A program made the position numbers and the translations under genes. Below the pieces are notes generated by a model. It worked only from the letters and a program-made list of their open reading frames with translations, made no database searches and was not told the origin of the DNA. Positions 56,581-64,000 of a stretch of 64,000 bases of DNA are shown in pieces. How positions within the stretch are numbered: the first letter of the stretch is position 1; the number at the start of each line of letters is the position of its first letter. The DNA is from Hyperoodon ampullatus (Eukaryota; Chordata; Mammalia; Artiodactyla; Ziphiidae): positions 93,890,942 through 93,954,941 of the forward strand of contig OX457056.1 of NCBI GenBank assembly GCA_949752795.1, read 5' to 3'.

Positions 56581-57069
56581 TTCCAAAAAAAGGGGAGAAA
56601 AAATTTTTTTAGAAAAGGGGAAGGGGGACAAGCGGGCAGGGAATGAGTAGTTAGGGAGTTGCTCCTTCTTCTTTGCTGTGATTCTTGCTTTATAGACAGA
56701 AGAAATTGCTTCTATAAAAACGGATTAAACAAAGATCCCAGTAGAATGTAATTTTACAGCATATCTATATTAAGTGGTTTTCAAATCCTTCCAGAATTGG
56801 TCGGAAATGCCCAGGTTCCTGAAGTTGTAGGAGACTTCCTTGCCTGAATTTGCCATGGCCTGTTCATGGTTGGTGGCCTGTTTGGGACTGAGCTGGGGAT
56901 CCCCAAATGCAGCAAGCATTGCTTCCAAAGATGCTCAGACTGAGAGATCTGTTGAGAGGATAAGGTCTCCAAATGGACATCTCAAAGGATCTCATTATTC
57001 TAAAACAGCCCAAAGAATGTTTCCTACATGGCACTAAAAGGGATATAAGGGGGGAAAAAAATCCCCTGT
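56581..57069. other. Unassigned stretch containing a 54-codon open frame
   Basis: No repeat is recognised. The minus-strand frame 56770-56934 ends GISDQFWKDLKTT and then TAA. It has a balanced residue mix (acidic, basic and aromatic), unlike the AT-driven frames nearby, but I cannot match it to a protein. It could be chance, a lost exon or a retrocopy scrap. Confidence 0.3.
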
Positions 57070-57200
57070 ACTATCAACTCCAGAAAGGCAGAGATCTATG
57101 TATCTTGCTCACCATTTTTTCTCCAGCATTTTAGTACAATGTATAGCACAAAGTAAAGCCCGGTTAAATATTTGTTGAACAAATTAATGAATTGAATGAT
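57070..57200 (+). repeat. L2 3' end, sense
   Basis: 'ccagaaaggcagagatctatgtatcttgctcacc', 'agtacaatgtatagcacaaagtaaag' and 'taaatatttgttgaacaaat' match the L2 terminus. Confidence 0.75.
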
Positions 57201-57384
57201 GTTCCTTCCTACTGGAAATCTTGGAGTAAATTTCAAAATTAATGATCCACACATTTCAACTGTCCTCTCTACTCAGCATCAGTGGAAACAACTTCCAGCA
57301 AAGTCTTGCTAAAGTACAGAATTTTATATCTTTGCCAAAACGGTTAATAGGTTTTTCCAGTAAGAGGACAACCAAAACGACAAT

Positions 57385-57570
57385 TACTACTGCTACTATT
57401 ATTTATTAAGCAAGTGCTATAAAGCTAGGGACTGTGTTGAGCACCTTACCTTGTTGCCAATCCCTGCAATAATCCTGAAATGTAAAAATGGGATGAGAAA
57501 AACAGTGCTTAGCTAAGATAAATAATTTACCAAACAATATGCTGCCTGACTCCAAAGCTTACTTACAACA
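57385..57570 (-). repeat. MIR, antisense
   Basis: 'tattatttattaagcaagtgc', 'aatccctgcaataatcctg' and 'cctgactccaaagctta' are reversed MIR blocks. Confidence 0.7.
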
Positions 57571-57710
57571 CTTATCACGGTATAAGGTGCACGTGCTCTC
57601 TGCAGAATAACACATAAATAAATGTAGAAGACCATTATCTAGTTAGGTTGCTTTTCCCCATGTGCATATATGGAGAATCTACTCTTAGGAAACACCCACT
57701 GCACACCATG

Positions 57711-57724
57711 GTGTGTGTGTATGT

Positions 57725-57755
<31 letters not shown>

Positions 57756-57770
57756 CGCACACGTGTGTGT
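57711..57770. repeat. (TG)n microsatellite with a GCGCAC core
   Basis: TG runs interrupted by tgtgcgcaca, itself a perfect 10-bp palindrome. Confidence 0.95.
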
Positions 57771-59039
57771 AGTAACTGCCTAAACAATTAAAAGAAGGAA
57801 GGAAGCACATCCTCCCTGGCCTTTGGCCTCTCCCTTCCTCACCCTCTAGTAAATACAAGTCTGTCCAAACCACAAAGCTCTTCCTACCTCTAGTAGAAAT
57901 AGTCACCCCAGCATTATTATTCTCTACCCAACAGTTTTTTAAAAAATATCTGTTCTCATGAAAGGATGCTCCTGGGGGTTTGTTCTTTCTCCATGCCCTC
58001 AGTGGACACTCCAGAGCCCTGTTCCTCTCTCCAATCAAGGTCCATTTGAATGCTGGACTTGTAAAAATGATCCTACTTTGATCACAACCATCCCTAAATA
58101 ATAGCACAAGAATAGCACCCATACAGGGACATAGGAACCATAGATCTGGGGAAGAAGCTCATCCTGCAGAGAATCAGGAAGTACCAAAGATTTGTCTTCA
58201 GTGCAATCCACCATTCCCTGTCAGGGTCCCTCTACTCCATGTTGAAAACCTTCCTACCCAGCTGGAACCTTGTCTAGAAATGAATATCTACTAATAACAT
58301 GGGTCTGATTTAGGACATGGGATTTCTAGGCCACAGTCACAATGTCACAACTAGACTCATGTTATACAGGTTCAGTACTAGAAATCAGAGTTCTATTCCT
58401 GAAAACACATCATATCATTAGATATGAAAATTGAACAAAAATAAAAATTAAATTAAATTCCTCTTATATTTTCTTTTTAATATGAGGTATATCATAATTC
58501 AGAATAGTGCATAAGATTTATATCTACAGTTAAAATAATAATTATGTCAATGTCCATCTTGATACCCAAATCCCAAAAGAGATCCACTTCTGAAAACAAT
58601 GACCTAATTCAAGAAATTGAATATAGCCAGTATTCCAGGGGCCCCCTCAGGACACTCCCAAATCACATTCTTTATGAAAAATCTTTTTTCACATTTATGA
58701 AAAATCTTTTTTCACATATTGGAATAGATGGACTGCAGACCTCATCTTTTTCCTGGATAAATCTCCAAGTATAAAGCTTGGGTATTCTTCATTGCTGCAT
58801 GCTGTCTGGAACATTTTCGTTGCACATTTGACTTACAGAAATGTCTTTAAAAAGAAAATGCTGGGTATGCTAACTTCATTCTCTCTTCTCTTTTTTCCTT
58901 TTTTTTTCCCCTCCTTCATCTCCTTCTTCTTTCCTCCTTAAAGATCACTGGAGACCATCTTTGAGGCTGCCTACCACAACTCATTTGACCCTTCCATGAT
59001 TTGTGAGAACTATTTAGACCACAAGTCACAGATAAGGAA
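57771..59039. other. Unassigned; possible old repeat at 58260-58870
   Basis: No gene is seen. 58540-58830 ('cccaaatcccaaaagagatcc', 'agccagtattccaggggcc', 'ctgcatgctgtctggaac') may be an old 3' UTR of an L1M-type element; the assignment is weak. A T/C-rich run lies at 58882-58940. Confidence 0.35.
58671..58716 (+). repeat. Perfect 23-bp tandem duplication
   Basis: tttatgaaaaatcttttttc plus aca occurs at 58671-58693 and again at 58694-58716 without a mismatch. Confidence 0.97.
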
Positions 59040-59640
59040 ATGAAAGCATAGAAATGTTGATTACCTTAATGCAATACAGAGAGCTAAGAGATGAGAGATG
59101 TGAAAGAAAAATCAAGGAAATCTGGAAGATAGGACAAAAATCTCCAATCTCCAATCCATCTAATAAAAATTCTGGAGAGAATAGAGAGTAGAAGAGAGGC
59201 AATATTCAGAGAGATTATAGATGAGAATTTTCTGGAGATAAAGAAATAAATGAGACTTCAGGTTGAAGGAGCACACAGGGTCCTGGGCAATATAAATAAA
59301 CATAAATCTACACCTAGGCTCGTTGTAGTAAAACTACAAACATTAAATTCAAAAAAATCTTAAAGCTGCAAAGGAGAAAAACGAATTATATCCAAAGACA
59401 TGGCAATTAGACAGACAGCAAACATCTCATCGGCAACAACAGGTACCAGAAGATAATGAAATAATACATTCACAGTTATGAAAAAACTGTGAAGAAAGAA
59501 TTGTATAATTGGCTAACCGATCATTCAAGACTGAAGGTGAGATAAAGCCATCTTTAGACTGACAAAGGTCAAGGAAGTTTTAAATGCATAAATCCTCAGA
59601 AAAGAATGTACAGAAGAAGAAATTGAAAACAGAAGAAGTA
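59040..59640 (+). mobile_element. Old L1M ORF1 region, sense
   Basis: 'ggcaatattcagagagattatag', 'ctacacctaggctcgttgtag', 'cttaaagctgcaaaggagaaa' and 'tctcatcggcaacaacaggtacc' follow the C-terminal ORF1 layout. The frame is broken repeatedly. Confidence 0.7.
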
Positions 59641-60184
59641 AATGCATAAAGTAATGGTGAACAAAATGTTGGTAATATGTTATTAAATCTAAATAAGGAT
59701 AAAAATTTTTTTTAATGAAAACTAATTTTAGAGAATTTAAATTCCAGTTAACATGAAGATGAAGACTGGGACAGTTTAAAATTAATGCATTCTAAAATCC
59801 CAGGTTATTTGAGAAGAAACTAGAAATAGTGATTAATGTTTTGCTTTGTTCATAACAGGTGGATTTTCTTATAGAGCATTGTTTTTAAGTATACCTTTTA
59901 CATAAAACAACTTTCATGTTTTCTAATTTAAAAAATAATACTATCATGTAGGCATTGCACGATGAAGCTCAGGCAGGATATATAGCTTTTCAATGCTTTA
60001 AAATCTGATGAGATTTTACATTTGTAAAATCAATATACTTTGAATATTTCATACTTGTGCAAAAAGATTTAACTTATATTTTGAAAACTCTATTTCCCCA
60101 AAAAAGAAATTAAATGATTACGGGTTGAGTGTTCATTATGAAAAAAGTTTAACATTTTGAAAGGCGTTAAGTGAAACTTTTACA
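59641..60184. other. AT-rich unassigned stretch
   Basis: No family or coding signal recognised. It may be decayed L1. Confidence 0.4.
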
Positions 60185-60330
60185 AGCTATAATCTGGAAT
60201 GGGAGTCTGAACACCTCAGCACTCTGTGCGATCCTAGGGAAACCACTTTAACTCTCTGGACACTAGTTTCCACGTTGAAAAGTAAGAATTAGATGATCTC
60301 CAAGAACCCTTCCAGTAATGTGTTTCTAAA
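60185..60330 (+). repeat. MIR, sense
   Basis: 'cagcactctgtgcgatcctaggg', 'ccactttaactctctggac' and 'gaattagatgatctcc' follow MIR order. Confidence 0.65.
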
Positions 60331-60344
60331 GCATTTAGAATGTT

Positions 60345-60560
60345 TCCAAAAGTTTACTGTTATAAAGGCTGCTGCCAGTAACATCTTTGTGCAGATAGCT
60401 TTCTCTTACTTTTGTTTAGTTCAGATTAATTCCTCAGTATAAATTTCCCAGGAACAGGATTAGTAGATATAAATATTTTTAAGGCTTTTGATACAATGGA
60501 CCAGATACATTCTCAAAATTGCTTTCCTAAGGCATTGTACCACTCATATCAGTTGATAAA
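60345..60560 (-). mobile_element. Old L1 ORF2 C-terminal piece, antisense
   Basis: 'ataaaggctgctgccagtaacatc', 'cccaggaacaggattagtag' and 'aattgctttcctaaggcattgtacc' are reversed late-ORF2 blocks. A sense L1 piece starts about 15 bases later, so the pair may be one inverted copy. Confidence 0.6.
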
Positions 60561-60574
60561 CTGGCAGTAGTTAT

Positions 60575-61140
60575 TAAAGGCTTTAAAAATGATCTTAATC
60601 TTAAGTCTGCCACTCCACCTCTAGGAGTAGATCTCTAAAAGAAAGAGAAAAGTGACACAATTATGTTTATCAAATTAATATTTTTACATTTATAAATATT
60701 ACATATAATATTTTTACATTTATAATGTAAAAACATGAGAAAAACAATTATCAAACAACAGGGGACTGGTTATTACACATTTAATAACGGAATACTACGT
60801 GACCATCAAAAATCAAGATTTAGAAGAGTATTTACTACCATGGGGAAATGTTCACAGTATATTTTCAGTGAAAAAGCAGACTTACAAAATACCATGCACA
60901 TTATTATCCCATTATATCCTTACATATCTATCTATGTATATATATGTAAAATATACACACATATATACATAAAATATGTATGTTTTGTATTATTAATATT
61001 TGGTTTCTAATCATATATATTCTAAATATACACATATATTCTAAATATATATAACATATATATTTAAAATACGTATGTTAAAACCAAGTAATAATAATGT
61101 TATTAGGTAGAAAGTAATGTGATTTTAATTTCCTGAATTT
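60575..61140 (+). mobile_element. Old L1 (L1ME-like) 3' end, sense
   Basis: 'ctgccactccacctctaggag', 'aataacggaatactacgtgacc', 'ggggaaatgttcacagtatat' and 'gtgaaaaagcagacttacaaaa' follow late ORF2 and the 3' UTR. A TA-rich microsatellite occupies 60920-61075. Confidence 0.7.
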
Positions 61141-61244
61141 TAAAAATTTTGTACAAAGAACATATATTAGTTTTGTGACTTGAAAACAAAGCAGTAAAAA
61201 GAAAAATAAAACCAAACAAGTCACTCCAGTTCGCCTCATCACTC

Positions 61245-61735
61245 ACAGTGAATGGCTCCCTCATCCAGACTTCATTTTCCTTCATAACAAACCCAGTTTA
61301 TTCAGGCACACGGTCCTGTGCTTCATGGCAAAGCCATGGGCTTCGGCCATCCCATCCTTGGTTCCAAGGGCTTCCTGATTGATCTAAGGATAATCCCATC
61401 TTCCTTGCCAGTGACTGATTCAGAAATGGCCAGCTCTGACCAATGAGCCGTCAAGGTGAAGTCCAGGGTGTAAGTGGGGATCATTTGCTTGTCTCTGAGA
61501 GACAGCCCTACGATGACATGGTTTCTCCTTTTCTTTCTCACACTGTCACATCTGGACCAACCACAGCCATCTTGCTTTCTGTGTGACATTAAAACTGCCA
61601 CTGATGATCAAAAACCAGAGAGATGGAAATAACCTGGGTCTCTGGTGGCATCACAGAGCTGCTAAAGACAGCTCCACCTTCAGACTTGTTGTTATGTGAG
61701 GTAATACATTTTCTTATTGTTTAAACCAGTTTCTC
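61245..61735 (+). repeat. Dispersed mammalian repeat, family not placed
   Basis: 'ggcaaagccatgggcttcggcc', 'tgactgattcagaaatggccagc', 'accacagccatcttgctttc' and 'gttatgtgaggtaatacattttc' appear in an order I associate with an old interspersed repeat. Its class is uncertain. Confidence 0.4.
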
Positions 61736-61850
61736 TTAACTTTCACTGTGTATCAGAATCTCTAGGGAGTTTAGAAACTACTGATCCCCAGGTTATTCCA
61801 AGGTCAAGTCAAGGTCTTCAGGGGCAAACCTATCTGAGTCAGGGTTTTCT
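61733..61850 (+). repeat. MER5-like hAT scrap
   Basis: 'cttaactttcactgtgtatcag' and 'gatccccaggttattccaagg' resemble the MER5 left half. Confidence 0.5.
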
Positions 61851-64000
61851 GTTCGTTACACCTGAAAGCACTTTGACAGATAAAGACACCTTTGCAGACA
61901 TCTCCATTGTTGTTTTTCTTAAACCTTCAAGGCAGGGATTTGCTTTGGGGTTTTCTCACACTGATTCCTCCTGGGCTGAGGTCTTTGCCTCTACAGTGCA
62001 CCATTACTGACGTCTGTTTCTTGGGGACCTAACAAAACCCATCCAAAGCCTGTTCCATGTGACTTTGCATATTTGTAACACGTTAACGATCAAGGATGTG
62101 GATCAACCTACTCAGTCATTCCGAAAAGTGTTTATGTTTTCAATAAATATTTTGTGACAAGTTACCTTTAACAAAAGTTACACTATATTTTAGTAAATGT
62201 TGAGTTTACCTATCAAGTGAATACAATATTTGAATGTCTTATGTTTTTGGTTGGTACACTGTGGAAGGTATAGGGTGCTAGAATCTTCATACATTCCATT
62301 TTTATAAATTGCCAATAAGCTTCAAAAATATTTTGCATGCAAGTACATTTATAAAATCACTCTTAGCAAGGAAGCTGTTATAAATAGTACCTGCTTTAAA
62401 GAGTTCAACAAGCTCTTGGAAATGAAATCTTCCAGAGCATCAATTCTCAACACAGACCATCAAAAGCACCATATCGGAACAGTTGGTGGGTACAGTAGAG
62501 GGGGAAGAGAGAGGGCAACACAGGTATCTCGTGAGATACATAGTGAAAAAAAAATCAGAGCCACAAATAAGAATGACAACTTTCAAACTGACCCATCACT
62601 CTACCTAACCAGGCCCTAGGAAAGCAAACTGGTGTGAGGAGGGGACAAGCTTACACCTTTCAGGGACTAACGCTTCATAGGGATGGCTGTACAATTAACA
62701 TGAGCTGCGGGCTGCCAATAAAACGTAATAAGCTGGGCCCACATGAAAGCAGGATCCCTGCGGGAACCCAGTCAGGCCCACCACACTAATGGTGGTTTTC
62801 GTGCCATTAAACAGCAAGTATGTTAATAATTGTGGTGGTTTATCTCAACACTCCCTGCTGCTTTCAGTGCTTAATTCAAATACAATGTTCATCAGATTTT
62901 GCTAGTAGCAAGAGGGAGAGCTTTATCAGAAAATGTAAAGATCACTTTGTGATTATTATTTCACCTTGGGGCAAGCCTACCCTAAGTGTCCCCGCACCGC
63001 TCCTGGTGGGACATTATCTTCTGAAGGTCCTGGAAATGAGTACCACAGTATTTAGATTTTCGTCCATGCCTGCTCCACTCCACCACTGACTCCATACTTT
63101 TAAAAACATTTAATACTGGGCTGACTTAAGCCACACAAAATGGCAATTGATAAGACACGGAGTAAGCTGTGTTTTCGTCTCGGCACAGCCTGGCTGACCT
63201 TATCACTCTCTACTCCACTCCCACCTGGTTCTTGCTGGCCACAGAGCCACTTTCAGTCTTGCCATCCTAAGTCTACTGCACGGACTCTGTTATCTGGTGT
63301 GCTAAATGCTCAAGGCAGTCATGCTGTCCCCCTGTATGCACTCAGCACTTTACATACAGTGCAGGGTCCGAGGACGACCATGGACTAAGAACCCCAGCAG
63401 GTTGTGGAGGTCGGTAGTGGGCTGAGACTAACCTTCAATAAAGTGCCTGGTAGGAGACCCTCTTGTCACTTAAGAGAAATCAATAAAGCTTCCACTTAGA
63501 GTGAATCAGTCTCTAGGAATCTCCCATCACAAGTCAGTGGATGGAAGATTCAGCCAGCATCTTAAAGGGAGCAGTGACATCACTAAGCAGTCACATCACA
63601 ATCTGCCTTAGCAGGGAATGTTCATTGGATTCTCAGATCAGACATTATCAGTGTTCAAATATTTCTGATTGGAAGCTGCATAGAGGATACCAGAAGAGAA
63701 AGAGAATGTCACCTTGAAAAAATGTAGTCTGCCACCCACCCAGCCTTAAGCATCTTATCCTGCCCGGGCACACAAACTCCAGAGAGCCTGACAGTTGGAG
63801 TGCTAGCTGGCCAATTCAAAGGAAAGAGACTTTCCTAGATTCTGCTTAGAAATTCAGAATCTTAACTTGATTTCCTCAGCATCCCACCCCAACTGTTGGT
63901 TATTTGCCTGAAAAACCCTGTCTCTATAAAATTTGAAGACACTCAAAGACATAATTACAAGAGTTTTCACCGATTGCTTTGTTCTTACACCATCTCAAAA
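61851..64000. other. Repeat-poor stretch, no gene seen
   Basis: About 2.1 kb with no repeat I can name. The frames at 62820-63089 and 63140-63388 (plus) show no domain. The block 62755-63010 is of balanced composition and would be a place to look for a conserved non-coding element. Confidence 0.45.

Overview
The window looks like nuclear DNA of a cetartiodactyl mammal, most likely a whale or dolphin. It carries several tRNA-derived CHR-type SINEs. These include the form with the GC-rich body reading 'gtacgcgggcctctcact', which is characteristic of cetaceans. It also carries artiodactyl/cetacean L1 3' ends on a background of old mammal-wide L2, MIR, L1M, MaLR and DNA-transposon fossils. I find no host protein-coding gene, no tRNA or rRNA gene and no CRISPR array. 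The window reads as intergenic or deep intronic DNA. The long open frames come from transposons, and most short ones are chance frames.

Layout: 1-4.3 kb is old antisense L1 and an L2, pierced by four antisense SINEs. 4.3-7.3 kb is mostly unplaced, with MIR and L2 scraps. 7.3-8.4 kb is a 5'-truncated L1 with a target-site duplication, which contains a copied patch of the L2-flanking sequence about 0.8 kb downstream. 8.4-16 kb is repeat-poor, with one MaLR LTR. 16-19 kb is a long L2 with nested L1s, a SINE and a MIR. 19-29 kb is L2/MIR scraps, a Tigger element, a hAT element and an L1 3' end. 29-36.3 kb is a nest: an ancient sense-strand L1 was hit by a younger L1 fused 5'-to-5' with a SINE, and again by a twin-primed L1. 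37-38.1 kb is an older L1 with an inversion. 38-49.6 kb is repeat-poor, with a U6 snRNA pseudogene and a spot where one target site was used twice. 49.6-56.6 kb is another L1 nest, interrupted by a composite of a SNRNP40 (U5 snRNP 40 kDa) retrocopy fused 5'-to-5' to an L1 3' half. 57-64 kb is MIR, L2 and L1 scraps followed by about 2 kb of apparently unique DNA.

The main content is a record of L1-driven retroposition. L1 machinery explains the L1 copies, the SINEs, the U6 and SNRNP40 retrocopies and a near-empty poly(A)-only insertion. The most unusual items are two composites in which two different source RNAs are joined at their 5' ends in opposite orientation. The youngest L1 still has an almost open ORF2, broken by one extra A. 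Repeat family names rest on recognition by eye; boundaries are approximate unless a target-site duplication is given.
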